Source: Streptomyces sp. NBC_00654
GTDB taxonomy: Bacteria > Actinomycetota > Actinomycetes > Streptomycetales > Streptomycetaceae
Assembly: GCF_026341775.1 (NCBI RefSeq)
Contig: NZ_JAPEOB010000003.1
Coordinates: forward strand, 558,001-622,000
Direction: 5' to 3'
Length of the DNA: 64,000 nucleotides
Shown here: piece by piece, positions 1 to 8,428 of the stretch
Numbering within the stretch: the first letter of the stretch is position 1
Layout of the letters: each line of letters begins with the position of its first letter
The notes under the pieces: generated by a model
What the model was told of the DNA's origin: nothing
Databases searched by the model: none
The model's input: only the letters and a program-made list of their open reading frames with translations
Made by a program: the position numbers and the translations under genes

Positions 1-2908
1 ACATGCCCGCGCCCATCTCCGTGTGCTGGGCGATCGTGGCGAGGCGCTCGTGGGCTGTCTCGGTGAGGGGCTTCTCCGGGGGGTACAGGAAGTAGGCGTA
101 CCCGCGGTCGCGGCCCCGGCCCACCCGGCCGCGCAGCTGGTGGAGCTGGGAGAGGCCGAAGTTGTCGCCGCGCTCCACGATCAGGGTGTTGGCGTTGGAG
201 ATGTCGATGCCGGACTCGACGATCGTCGTCGAGACCAGGACGTCGAACTTGTTCTCCCAGAAGTCCACCACCACCTGTTCCAGGGCCTGTTCGGACATCT
301 GGCCGTGCGCTGTGGCGATCCGCGCCTCGGGGACGATCTCGCGCAGCCGGGCGGCCGCCCGGTCGATGGACTCGACCCGGTTGTGGATGTAGAAGACCTG
401 TCCCTCGCGCAGGAGTTCACGCCGGACGGCCGCGCCGATCTGCTTCTCCTCGTACGGGCCGACGAAGGTGAGGACCGGGTGGCGCTCCTCGGGCGGGGTG
501 GTGATCGTGGACATCTCGCGGATGCCGGTCACGGCCATTTCGAGCGTACGGGGGATGGGGGTCGCGGACATCGTCAGGACGTCGACGTTGGCGCGGAGCT
601 TCTTCAGCTGCTCCTTGTGCTCGACACCGAAGCGCTGCTCCTCGTCCACGATGACCAGGCCGAGGTCCTTGAACTTCGTGTCGGCGGAGAACAGCCGGTG
701 GGTGCCGATGACCAGGTCGACGGCCCCGTCCTTCAGGCCCTCCAGGGTCGCCTTGGACTCCGTCTCCGACTGGAACCGGCTCAACGCCCGTACGCTGACC
801 GGGAATTGGGAGTACCGCTCGGTGAAGGTGCCGTAGTGCTGCTGGACGAGCAGCGTGGTGGGGACGAGGACGGCCACCTGCTTGCCGTCCTGGACCGCCT
901 TGAAGGCCGCGCGGACCGCGATCTCCGTCTTGCCGTAGCCGACGTCGCCGCAGATCAGCCGGTCCATCGGGACCGTCTTCTCCATGTCCTCCTTGACCTC
1001 GGCGATGGTGGACAGCTGGTCGGGCGTCTCCGCGTACGGGAAGGCGTCCTCCAGCTCGCGCTGCCAGGGGGTGTCCGTGCCGAAGGCGTGGCCGGGGGCC
1101 GCCATCCGGGCCGAGTACAGCTTGATCAGGTCGGCGGCGATCTCCTTCACCGCCTTCTTGGCGCGCTGCTTGGTCTTGGTCCAGTCGGCGCCGCCGAGCC
1201 GGTGCAGGGTGGGCGCCTCGCCGCCGACGTACTTGGTGACCTGCTCCAGCTGGTCGGTCGGGATGTAGAGGCGGTCGCCCGGCTGTCCGCGCTTGGCGGG
1301 GGCGTATTCGACCAGGAGGTATTCACGGGTGGCGCCCTGGACCGTGCGCTGCACCATCTCGACGTAGCGTCCGACACCGTGCTGCTCGTGGACGATGTAG
1401 TCGCCCGGCTCCAGCGTCAGCGGGTCGATGGTCTTCCTGCGGCGGGCCGGCATCCGGCCGAGGTCCTTGGTGGCCGTGCGCTGGCCGGTGAGGTCCGTCT
1501 CGGTCAGCACGGCGAGCTTGAGCCCCGGGTCCACGAAGCCGTGGTCGACGGCTCCGCAGGAGACATGGACGACCGAGGGGGAGATCTCGGCCAGGTCCGG
1601 GTCCAGCCGGGCCGCGATGCCCTCGCCGCCGAGCACTTCGACGGTACGGCTGGCGAGGCCCTGGCCCTCGGTGACGTACACCGTGCGCCAGCCGTCGGCC
1701 AGCCAGCCCTTGGTGTCGGCCAGCGCACGCGCGGTGTCGCCGCGGTACGACTCCGGGGCGTGCATCCCGAGCTTGAGGGTGTCCTCGTCCAGTTCGTCGT
1801 CGGCGGCGAACGGGGAGACGGACCACCACATCATCGACAGTTCGCGGGCCCGGTCCCGGACGTCCGCGACGCCCCGGAGCGAGGCCGCGCCCACGTCGAT
1901 CGGCGCCTCGCCGCCGCCCGCGGAGGCCGCCCAGGACGCCTGGAGGAACTCCTGGCTGGTGGCGACCAGGTCGGCGGCCCGGGTACGGACCCGCTCCGGG
2001 TCGCAGACCAGGGCCATCGAGCCCTCCGGCAGGACGTCGATCAGCAGCTCCATCTCGTCCACCAGGACGGGGGCGAGGGACTCCATGCCCTCCACCGCGA
2101 TCCCCTCGGCGATCTTGCCGAGCAGCTCGCCCAGTTCGGGATGGGCCTCGGCGAGGACGGCGGCCCGCTCCCGCACCTGGTCCGTGAGCAGCAGTTCACG
2201 GCAGGGCGGCGCCCACAGGCCGTGCGCGGCCACCTCCAGCGAGCGCTGGTCGGCGATCTTGAAGTAGCGGATCTCCTCGACGTCGTCGCCCCAGAACTCC
2301 ACCCGGAGGGGGTGTTCCTCGGTCGGCGGGAAAACGTCCAGAATTCCCCCCCGTACGGCGAACTCCCCACGCTTCTCGACCAGTTCGACCCGGGAGTACG
2401 CGGCGGCCGCGAGCGCCTCGACGACCTCGCCCAGATCGGCGTTCTGGCCGCCGGTCAGCGCCACGGGCTCCAGGTCGCCGAGCCCCTTGACCTGCGGCTG
2501 CAGGACGGACCGGATCGGGGCGACGACCACACTGACCGGCCCGGTCTCCGGGTCGTCCGCCCGCGGGTGCGCCAGACGGCGCAGCACGGCGAGGCGGCGG
2601 CCCACGGTGTCCGAGCGCGGCGAGAGCCGCTCGTGGGGCAGGGTCTCCCAGGACGGGAACTCCGCGACGGTGTCCGGCGGCAGCAGGGTGCGCAGCGCGG
2701 CCGCCAGGTCCTCGGCCTCCCGGCCGGTCGCGGTGACGGCCAGCACGGTCCGGCCGGTCTCCCGGGCCAGCGCCGCCACGGCGAAGGGCCGGGCGGCGGG
2801 CGGGCCCACCAGGTCCACGTTCATCCGGTGGCCGTCTGCGGCGGCCTTCACCGCTTCGGCGAGAGCCGGGTCACGTACGACGACATCCAGCAGACCGTGC
2901 AGACTCAT
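1..2908 (-). CDS. mfd: Transcription-repair coupling factor Mfd (partial, 5' part)
   Basis: Mfd is a DNA translocase that removes RNA polymerase stalled at lesions and recruits the UvrABC excision system. The minus strand reads from ATG at 2908 (MSLHGLLDVVV...) without a stop to the window edge, giving about 969 residues of a protein that is normally near 1,170-1,180, so the C-terminal end of the helicase region is missing. Helicase motif I (GDVGYGKTE) lies at about 921-950 and motif II (DEEQRFG) at about 629-652. The N-terminal UvrB-like part precedes them. The gene is divergent from the regulator at 3341. The long plus-strand open frame over this region is an antisense shadow. Identity is secure. 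Confidence 0.97.
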   Translation of the reverse strand, partial: MSLHGLLDVVVRDPALAEAVKAAADGHRMNVDLVGPPAARPFAVAALARETGRTVLAVTATGREAEDLAAALRTLLPPDTVAEFPSWETLPHERLSPRSDTVGRRLAVLRRLAHPRADDPETGPVSVVVAPIRSVLQPQVKGLGDLEPVALTGGQNADLGEVVEALAAAAYSRVELVEKRGEFAVRGGILDVFPPTEEHPLRVEFWGDDVEEIRYFKIADQRSLEVAAHGLWAPPCRELLLTDQVRERAAVLAEAHPELGELLGKIAEGIAVEGMESLAPVLVDEMELLIDVLPEGSMALVCDPERVRTRAADLVATSQEFLQASWAASAGGGEAPIDVGAASLRGVADVRDRARELSMMWWSVSPFAADDELDEDTLKLGMHAPESYRGDTARALADTKGWLADGWRTVYVTEGQGLASRTVEVLGGEGIAARLDPDLAEISPSVVHVSCGAVDHGFVDPGLKLAVLTETDLTGQRTATKDLGRMPARRRKTIDPLTLEPGDYIVHEQHGVGRYVEMVQRTVQGATREYLLVEYAPAKRGQPGDRLYIPTDQLEQVTKYVGGEAPTLHRLGGADWTKTKQRAKKAVKEIAADLIKLYSARMAAPGHAFGTDTPWQRELEDAFPYAETPDQLSTIAEVKEDMEKTVPMDRLICGDVGYGKTEIAVRAAFKAVQDGKQVAVLVPTTLLVQQHYGTFTERYSQFPVSVRALSRFQSETESKATLEGLKDGAVDLVIGTHRLFSADTKFKDLGLVIVDEEQRFGVEHKEQLKKLRANVDVLTMSATPIPRTLEMAVTGIREMSTITTPPEERHPVLTFVGPYEEKQIGAAVRRELLREGQVFYIHNRVESIDRAAARLREIVPEARIATAHGQMSEQALEQVVVDFWENKFDVLVSTTIVESGIDISNANTLIVERGDNFGLSQLHQLRGRVGRGRDRGYAYFLYPPEKPLTETAHERLATIAQHTEMGAGM

Positions 2909-3340
2909 GAAGGGCTTCCGTCCGGGTAATGAGGGTTTCGCTGACAGCCGGCTGCTGCCAGGGGCAACGCGAAGGGCCCGACACGCGTCCTGGGGCGCCC
3001 GCCGGATCGCAGCCGATCCGGAACGCGCCCCCAGCGGGCCGGGGGTTCCAGACTACGACCCGGGACCGGGCACCGCGTGCCCGGCGAAACGCGGGGGGCG
3101 ATCCCCGGCCGGAAGCCGTCCGTCGCTCCAGCGGCACCGCTCACCGCCGGTCGCACACCGTTCATCTCCAGAGCGCACACAGTTGCGTCCGGGATCCTCA
3201 CAGAAGTGATCCCACCGTCTAGTCTTTGCCCGACCATTGCACAACAGCAGGACGGGTAACCGGGAAGCAGCCGTCGACCAGCACCGCCGGGCGATCCCCG
3301 ACGGTGTGCGGCCACAGGGCACCAGGCAGCGGGGGCGTAC
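2909..3340. other. Gene-free divergent region between mfd and the cluster regulator
   Basis: No convincing gene is seen in this 432-bp stretch. It must hold the divergent promoters for mfd and for the regulator at 3341. A short interrupted repeat, GGGATC at 3191-3196 and GATCCC at 3208-3213, is the only structure that stands out. It could be an operator, but nothing else supports that. The start of the RiPP cluster is placed after this gap. Confidence 0.5.
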
Positions 3341-4339
3341 GTGGGCGAGAACGAGATGTCCGTATTCGGGGTCTCCGAGGCCGAGGAAGAGATCTACCGG
3401 CACTTCCTGCGCAATCCCGGCACCTCCGCCGACGATCTCCATCTCCTCCTGCACTCCGAGCCGCAGGTGGCCCGCGCCTGCGTCGCCCGGCTCCAGGAGC
3501 TGGGACTGCTGCACCCGGCGGGCGCCGACCTCCGGATCTTCCCGACCGATCCCGAGGTCTCGCTCGCCCGGCTGGTCGATTTACGGCTGCACGCGCTGCA
3601 CCAGGAGCTTCAGCGCGTCACCCGGTCCCGGCACATCATCGACGGTCTACGCGCGGAGCAGGGGGCCCGGACGCCCCCGCCGCAGGGCATCGAGCAGCTG
3701 GAGGGGCTCGCCCAGATACGCAACCGGATCGACGATCTCGCGTTCTTCGCCCGGGACGAGATCCTCTCGGTGGAGCCGTACACCAAGCTGTCGCCCGAGA
3801 ACATCGCCCGTTCCCGGCCGCTGGACCTGCGCTGTCTGCGCCGGGGCGTACGCATCCGGAACGTGGTCGCCCGCGCCGCGCTCCAGGATCCGCCCACGGC
3901 CGCGTATCTGCGGGAGCTGGCCGCGCACGGGGCATCGATCCGGGTCACGTCGGACACGGCGGAACGGCTGCTCGTCTACGACCGCAGAGCCGCGCTCGTC
4001 CCGCTGGACCCGCGCGACACCGCCCGGGGCGCGCTCCTGGCCCACCGCAGCGGGCTGGTCTCCAACATCATCGCCCTGTTCGAGAAGATCTGGGACCAGG
4101 CCGAGGATCTCGCCCGTGCGGGCGGCCAGGACGACGCGGCCGCGGACACCGGGCTCTCCGGGATCGAGCTGCGGGTCCTCATGTCGATGTGCACGGCGGG
4201 CAAGGACGAGTCGGGCGCCCGTGAGCTGGGCGTGTCCGTCCGGACCTACCGGCGGCACGTCGCCGACCTGATGCAGACACTCGGCGCGGCGAGCCGGGCG
4301 CAGGCGGCGCTGCGGGCCCGCGAACGCGGGTGGATCTGA
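3341..4339 (+). CDS. TrmB/LuxR-like helix-turn-helix regulator of the RiPP cluster
   Basis: A 332-residue DNA-binding protein. The N-terminal 70 residues look like a TrmB-type winged helix (EIYRHFLRNPGTSADDLHLL). A middle region follows, including FFARDEILSVEPY. The C-terminal 65 residues form a LuxR-type helix-turn-helix (GLSGIELRVLMSM, then GVSVRTYRRHVADLMQTLGA). Proteins of this build are common next to lanthipeptide and thiopeptide clusters, where they act as cluster-level regulators; that role is inferred here from position. The start may be GTG 3341 or ATG 3356 (five residues shorter), and neither has a decisive ribosome binding site. It is transcribed away from mfd and convergent with the 82-residue gene at 4387. 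The ligand is unknown. Confidence 0.8.
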   Translation: MGENEMSVFGVSEAEEEIYRHFLRNPGTSADDLHLLLHSEPQVARACVARLQELGLLHPAGADLRIFPTDPEVSLARLVDLRLHALHQELQRVTRSRHIIDGLRAEQGARTPPPQGIEQLEGLAQIRNRIDDLAFFARDEILSVEPYTKLSPENIARSRPLDLRCLRRGVRIRNVVARAALQDPPTAAYLRELAAHGASIRVTSDTAERLLVYDRRAALVPLDPRDTARGALLAHRSGLVSNIIALFEKIWDQAEDLARAGGQDDAAADTGLSGIELRVLMSMCTAGKDESGARELGVSVRTYRRHVADLMQTLGAASRAQAALRARERGWI

Positions 4340-4386
4340 GGGGACGGCGGGACGGGGAGGCAGCGCGGCCGGAGGCGCGGCCCCGG

Positions 4387-4635
4387 TCACGGCTCCCTCG
4401 TCCAGCCGTGCAGCGCCGCGTCCGACAGCACCCGTGACACCGCCAGCCGCACCGCGGACGCGTCCGTCACACCGCGGAGCTCGATCCGCAGCACGACCCG
4501 GTCCTGGCCGACGTCCCCCGGGGTGCAGGGCCAGTGCGCCGGCAGCATCCCCAGCATCCGTACGACGGTGGTCTCCCCGGTCGGGGCGGTACGGTCGCGG
4601 CGCACGATGACCACATCGGTCCAGCGGGGGTTCAT
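4387..4635 (-). CDS. 82-residue protein of unknown function in the RiPP cluster
   Basis: The ATG at 4635 overlaps the TGA of the upstream M20 amidohydrolase (ATGA), so the two are translationally coupled. The protein begins MNPRWTDVVIVRRDR, contains VVLRIELRGVTDASAV and ends LHGWTREP. It has no signal peptide, membrane segment or cysteine cluster, and I recognise no family. The central alternating hydrophobic/charged stretch suggests a small alpha/beta fold. Tight coupling with the hydrolase implies a partner or accessory role in peptide maturation, but that is inference only. Confidence 0.7.
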   Translation of the reverse strand: MNPRWTDVVIVRRDRTAPTGETTVVRMLGMLPAHWPCTPGDVGQDRVVLRIELRGVTDASAVRLAVSRVLSDAALHGWTREP

Positions 4636-5891
4636 GCCGCCGCCCTCCCGCCGTCCGGCCCCGCTCCCAGCACCTGCCGGGCCGCGGACGCCATCGCCCC
4701 GATCCCGGCCGGCAGGGCCGTCCTGACGTCGGGGGCGAACCCCGGTGCGTGGTTGGGCGGTACGGGTTCGCCCCCGGCGCGGGCGGCGCGCCACTGCCGG
4801 GCCCCCGTCGTACCGAGCATCCAGTACGCCACCGGTACGCCCCCTTCGGCGAACCACGGGAAGTCCTCCGTGGCGGTGGTGGTCCCGAAGTCCAGCACCC
4901 GGTCCGGTCCCAGCAGGCTCTCGTGGGCCCCGCGCACCGCGCCGGTCAGGGCCGGGTCGGGGACGAGCACGGGGGAGCGGGCGGTCACCGTGAAGTCCGG
5001 TTCCCGGGGACAGCCCGACGCCGCGCACTCGGCCCGGACGACGCGTTCGGCGGCAGCCGCCATCCGGTCGAGCACGGGGGCGGAGAACGCCCGGAGGCAC
5101 AGGGAGAGTTCGGCGGTCTCCGGGATGATGTTGCCCCGCTCCCCCGCTCGCAGCGACCCGACGGTCAGCACGGCCTGTTCGGCCGGGGCGGTCTCCCGGG
5201 AGACGACGGACTGGAGCCGCAGGACGATCGCGGCGGCCGTCACGACCGGGTCCACCGCCAGGTGCGGGGTCGCCGCGTGACCGCCCCTGCCGTACACCGT
5301 GACATCGGCGGAGAGGCTGCCCGCCATCAGGGGGGCGGGGCCGGGGGCCGGGTGGGCGAGCATGCCCGCCGGGAGCGGCGCGGCGTGCTGGGCGAGGACC
5401 GCGTCCGGGGTGCCGAAACGCTCGTACAGCCCGTCCGCCAGCATGGCCCGCGCCCCGGTCAGGGTCTCCTCGGAGGGCTGGCCCACGACGAGGACGGTGC
5501 CGCGCCAGGCGGCGCGGGCGGCGGCGAGTTCGGCCACGGCACCGGCCACCGCCGCCATGTGCAGATCGTGGCCGCAGGCGTGCATGACCCCGGGGACGGT
5601 GCTCGCGTAGGGCAGGCCGGTGCGCTCGGTCACCGGCAGCGCGTCGAGTTCGGCGCGCAGCATCACGGTGGGCCCCGGGCCGTTGCGCAGGACGCCGACG
5701 AGACCGTGGCCGCCGCCCACGGAACGGGTGACCGTGCAGCCGTGGCCGGCCAGCCGGGCCGCGAACCGGTCGGCGGTGCGGTGCTCGGCCCCGGAGAGTT
5801 CGGGGTGGGCGTGCAGGTCGAGGTAGAGCTCGACCGCGGAACGCAGCACCGAGTGCTGCACCGGGCGCCGCACCGGCAGGGGTGTGGACAT
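4632..5891 (-). CDS. M20-family amidohydrolase/peptidase
   Basis: A 419-residue zinc-dependent amidohydrolase of the M20D type (IAA-amino acid hydrolase, hippurate hydrolase, aminoacylase). Visible motifs are LDLHAHPELSG near residue 25, LRAELDALPV, the metal site MHACGHDLHMAA, QPSEE with the catalytic Glu pair, the lid-domain segment GRGGHAATPHLAVDPV, and TEDFPWF. ATG 5891 is preceded by AAGGAG. It is divergent from the precursor peptide gene across a 251-bp promoter region. Hydrolases of this type cleave amide bonds of acylated amino acids or short peptides. Here it could trim leader fragments, remove a terminal residue or inactivate the product. The substrate cannot be read from sequence. 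Confidence 0.88.
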   Translation of the reverse strand: MSTPLPVRRPVQHSVLRSAVELYLDLHAHPELSGAEHRTADRFAARLAGHGCTVTRSVGGGHGLVGVLRNGPGPTVMLRAELDALPVTERTGLPYASTVPGVMHACGHDLHMAAVAGAVAELAAARAAWRGTVLVVGQPSEETLTGARAMLADGLYERFGTPDAVLAQHAAPLPAGMLAHPAPGPAPLMAGSLSADVTVYGRGGHAATPHLAVDPVVTAAAIVLRLQSVVSRETAPAEQAVLTVGSLRAGERGNIIPETAELSLCLRAFSAPVLDRMAAAAERVVRAECAASGCPREPDFTVTARSPVLVPDPALTGAVRGAHESLLGPDRVLDFGTTTATEDFPWFAEGGVPVAYWMLGTTGARQWRAARAGGEPVPPNHAPGFAPDVRTALPAGIGAMASAARQVLGAGPDGGRAAA

Positions 5892-6008
5892 GGAGTCGGT
5901 CCTCTCCTTCGGACGTGCGGGAAGCACCAGGAGTGCGGGGCGTGCGAGGGGCGGAGCGGTACCAGGAGTACGAGCCTGCGCCGACCCGCCGTCAGCGCCC
6001 CGCCGTTC

Positions 6009-6063
6009 CGCTGTCACCGGATGCCAGCGGGGTGACAGCGAATGCCGGGCCGATCTGACAGCG
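6009..6063. promoter_or_regulatory. Candidate operator between precursor and M20 genes
   Basis: A perfect 10-bp inverted repeat, CGCTGTCACC at 6009-6018 and GGTGACAGCG at 6031-6040, is separated by 12 bp. TGACAGCG recurs at 6056-6063. The related heptamer TGCCAGC at 6022 sits 11 bp before TGACAGC at 6033, the helical-turn spacing typical of SARP-family direct repeats. The 12-mer ATGCCAGCGGGG at 6021-6032 recurs upstream of the other end of the cluster at 23612. The location in the divergent promoter region of the precursor makes it a good candidate site for the cluster's SARP regulator. This is inference from pattern and position. Confidence 0.5.
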
Positions 6064-6142
6064 GCGGAGCCTGCAATGGACCCACCGCAGGGGAACAGCG
6101 CCGGAGCCGCCGGCCGGTCCCCCCGACACCAGGGAGAACACC

Positions 6143-6319
6143 ATGGCCCCCAAGACTGAGCTCGCGACCCTCGCCGACGAGATCCTGGAGCTGGAGTCGG
6201 AGACCTTCGAGATCTCGGACTACTCGGACGCGGTCGAGGTCGTCCTCGCCGGTTCGACCTCGTCCTCCTCGACGTCGACCTGCTCCAGCACCACCAGCAC
6301 CACGTCCTGCTGCGCCTGA
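6143..6319 (+). CDS. RiPP precursor peptide (thiazolylpeptide-type, Ser/Thr/Cys core)
   Basis: A 58-residue peptide starting at ATG 6143 with AGGGAG at 6131-6136 as ribosome binding site. The leader (about residues 1-37) is acidic: MAPKTELATLADEILELE, then FEISDYSD and EVVLAG. The core after Gly37 begins STSSSSTSTC and ends TTSCCA: 10 Ser, 7 Thr, 3 Cys and a final Ala in 21 residues. The leader resembles the thiazolylpeptide-type bacteriocin precursor family (FEI..Y.D, then a short V-L-A-G boundary). The surrounding YcaO, dehydrogenase and LanB-type enzymes act on Cys, Ser and Thr, so nearly every core residue is a potential azole or dehydro-amino acid. It lies on the opposite strand from the main enzyme operon, with a bidirectional terminator between them. 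The exact leader cleavage site is inferred. Confidence 0.9.
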   Translation: MAPKTELATLADEILELESETFEISDYSDAVEVVLAGSTSSSSTSTCSSTTSTTSCCA

Positions 6320-6352
6320 TCCCCCACCGGGAACAGCGCGTTCGACGCACCT

Positions 6353-6389
6353 CCGGCAGCCCCCTCCGTCGTACGGAGGGGGCTGCCGG
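6353..6389. terminator. Bidirectional terminator between precursor and YcaO genes
   Basis: A perfect 16-bp stem (CCGGCAGCCCCCTCCG at 6353-6368 and its complement at 6374-6389) with a 5-base loop TCGTA. It lies 33 bp after the precursor stop and 62 bp after the convergent YcaO stop, so it can end both transcripts. Confidence 0.85.
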
Positions 6390-6451
6390 CCGTAAGGCGC
6401 CGGGACCGGGTGCGGCCGTCGGGGCGGGTGCGGTCACGGGAACGGGTGTGG

Positions 6452-8428
6452 TCACGGGAACGGGTGTGGGACGGCCTTGATCTCCGCCTCCGGCAGGTCG
6501 TCGGTACGGTGGCCCGCCACCCGCAGCGCGGTACGCAGCCGGGGCATGTGCAGCGCCCGCTGCCTGGTCCAGCCGAAGTCCAGCGGCAGCAGCCCGGGGA
6601 CGGTGGTCGAGACCGTGTGCAGGCCCATCCGGCGCTGCTCGGGCGTCGTCTGGTCGACGGCGATCACGTCGTACCCCGCCGCCGTCAGCTGATCGCGCAG
6701 CAGCCGCAGATCGTCCAGCAGATCGCCCGTGCGGGGCCGCAGCGGCTCCCAGTCGGCGAACGTCTCCTCCAGCGGGGCCACCACCGTGGGCTCCAGATAC
6801 TCGCGGGCGTGCCCGGTCATCGAGGGCAGACCGTAGAGCTGGGCGTGGTCCTTGAGGTGCAGCACCTTGGTGAAGTCCTGTGCCATGGCCTCCAGTTCGG
6901 TCCGCCGCTCGGCCACCTGGTAGGGCAGGTGCGGGATGTAGGTGAGGACCTCGGACAGGGCCGCCTCCACCGTGCCCTCCGGGTCGAAGCCGGCCGCCGC
7001 GCTGAACGAGAGGGTGCCGTACCCGCCGTCCCGGCGCACCGCGAGCGCGGTCACGACCGGTACCGCGAGGTCCATCCGCGTGTCGAAGGCGTGCACGTCG
7101 TAGCCGTGCAGCGCGGCGCGGTCGAGCATGGAGCGGACGGCCGGGGAGCGGCAGGAGCCGAGGTCGATCGCGGCCGGCCGGACCCGCCCGTACCAGGCGA
7201 GCAGGAAGGCGTCCCGCTCGACGAGCTCCAGGAGCCCGAAGAGGATGGCCTCCTCCAGGCTTCCGCCGGTGGCACAGCCGTTGGAGCACTCGAAGACGAA
7301 GTTGTCGGCCTCCACCCCGGCGCTGTAGTGGGCGAGCCGCGCGGGAACGAGGACCGGGCGGTCCTCGCGCAGCGAGTGGCCCCAGACCCAGGGGATCGCC
7401 CGGTCCGGGTCGAAGGGGCTGACGAGGTGGTCGCGCGCGTAGGTCTCGGGCGCGTAGAAACCGCAGTCCGCCGGGTTCAGCGCCCGGTCCGCCAGGTTCG
7501 TGTACGAGTCGACGACGGGTGAGGTGCCGCGCCTGCGGTGGGTGCCCGCGTAGCGCTCCAGGCCCTCCAGGTAGGCGAGGGTGCGGCTGGTGGAGTACCG
7601 GTTGGCCTGGCCGCTCCAGGTGACGTCGTTGAGTCCGGCGTAGCCGCGTACGAAGTGGGTTCCGGCGACCGGTGCCGTGGTGGTGGACGCCGGGTTGATC
7701 CAGGTGTCGGAACCGAGCGCGCCGCAGACGGGGTTGGCGAGGGCGGCGGTCGGCAGGGGGTAGGAGTCGAGGGAGCGCAGCCGGTAGCCGTCCGGGTCGG
7801 GCTTGGGGCTGGGGATCAGCCGCATCCGTGCGGCGGCCTCGGTGTCCGGCACCTCGTGGACGCAGACGGGGCAGAGCGGTTCGGGCAGCAGCGGGAAGGT
7901 GGCCGTGGCGAGCGTGCCGAGGTCGACCCGGGTGACCTGGGGCAGCGCGCGGTCGGCCGCGGTGGCGGTGGTGTCGGTGGGCCGGGTGCGCTCGCCGGAC
8001 AGGACGGCCCGGTACGTGGCCCAGACGGCGTCCACCGTGTAGCCGGTGAGCACCGGCCAGTGGAGGGCGCCGTGCGGTTCGTGGCCGAGTTCGAGTGCCT
8101 CGCGCTCGGAGCGGCTGCGCAGCCGCTGCCAGCGCATGGCGAGGCACTGACCGCAGGCGCTGTCGCCGTCCCCGCCGCCCCAGGGGCCGATCAGCACGGC
8201 CCGTGCGGTGAGCTGGACGTTCGCTGCGGGGCGGGTGCCGGCGTACGGGTCGGGGTGGCCGAAGCCGAGGGTGTCGGCGGCGCCCAGCGGGACGACGCGG
8301 GGCACGGGGAGGCCGGGCGTGAGCGGCCGCGACCCCGCGTGGAGCCGGGAGAGCGCGGACTGGAGGTGGGTGCGGGCCGCGTCGAGCGGGGTGGACGCGG
8401 CTTCCGTGTGCACCGTGGTGGCGGTCAT
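6452..8428 (-). CDS. YcaO-domain cyclodehydratase (first of two)
   Basis: A 658-residue YcaO protein that should use ATP to cyclise Cys/Ser/Thr side chains on the precursor backbone to azolines. The N-terminal region has two CxxC pairs (CGQC at 92-95, CPVC at 186-189), as in the zinc-binding C-protein part of TOMM cyclodehydratases. The YcaO domain shows LEGLERYAG, then SNGCATGGSLEEA and LLELVERDAF, the conserved acidic ATP/Mg residues. The protein ends PHPFP, the PxPxP C-terminus typical of azoline-forming YcaOs. ATG 8428 overlaps the TGA of the ABC permease (ATGA). It is the last gene of the long operon and a diverged paralogue of the YcaO at 17059. Which core residues each enzyme takes is unknown. 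Confidence 0.92.
   Translation of the reverse strand: MTATTVHTEAASTPLDAARTHLQSALSRLHAGSRPLTPGLPVPRVVPLGAADTLGFGHPDPYAGTRPAANVQLTARAVLIGPWGGGDGDSACGQCLAMRWQRLRSRSEREALELGHEPHGALHWPVLTGYTVDAVWATYRAVLSGERTRPTDTTATAADRALPQVTRVDLGTLATATFPLLPEPLCPVCVHEVPDTEAAARMRLIPSPKPDPDGYRLRSLDSYPLPTAALANPVCGALGSDTWINPASTTTAPVAGTHFVRGYAGLNDVTWSGQANRYSTSRTLAYLEGLERYAGTHRRRGTSPVVDSYTNLADRALNPADCGFYAPETYARDHLVSPFDPDRAIPWVWGHSLREDRPVLVPARLAHYSAGVEADNFVFECSNGCATGGSLEEAILFGLLELVERDAFLLAWYGRVRPAAIDLGSCRSPAVRSMLDRAALHGYDVHAFDTRMDLAVPVVTALAVRRDGGYGTLSFSAAAGFDPEGTVEAALSEVLTYIPHLPYQVAERRTELEAMAQDFTKVLHLKDHAQLYGLPSMTGHAREYLEPTVVAPLEETFADWEPLRPRTGDLLDDLRLLRDQLTAAGYDVIAVDQTTPEQRRMGLHTVSTTVPGLLPLDFGWTRQRALHMPRLRTALRVAGHRTDDLPEAEIKAVPHPFP

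Noticed and set aside
23..2929. 968-residue plus-strand open frame opposite mfd
   Set aside because: Antisense shadow of a high-GC gene. Mfd motifs read clearly on the minus strand, and the plus-strand protein has no domain character.
3191..3213. GGGATC...GATCCC repeat as an operator for the cluster regulator
   Set aside because: Only 6 bp per arm and a single occurrence; too weak to call.
4632..8147. 1171-residue minus-strand frame joining the YcaO region to the M20 gene
   Set aside because: Its upstream two thirds are a wrong-frame reading of the YcaO gene and cross the precursor region. The M20 protein has its own ATG and ribosome binding site at 5891.
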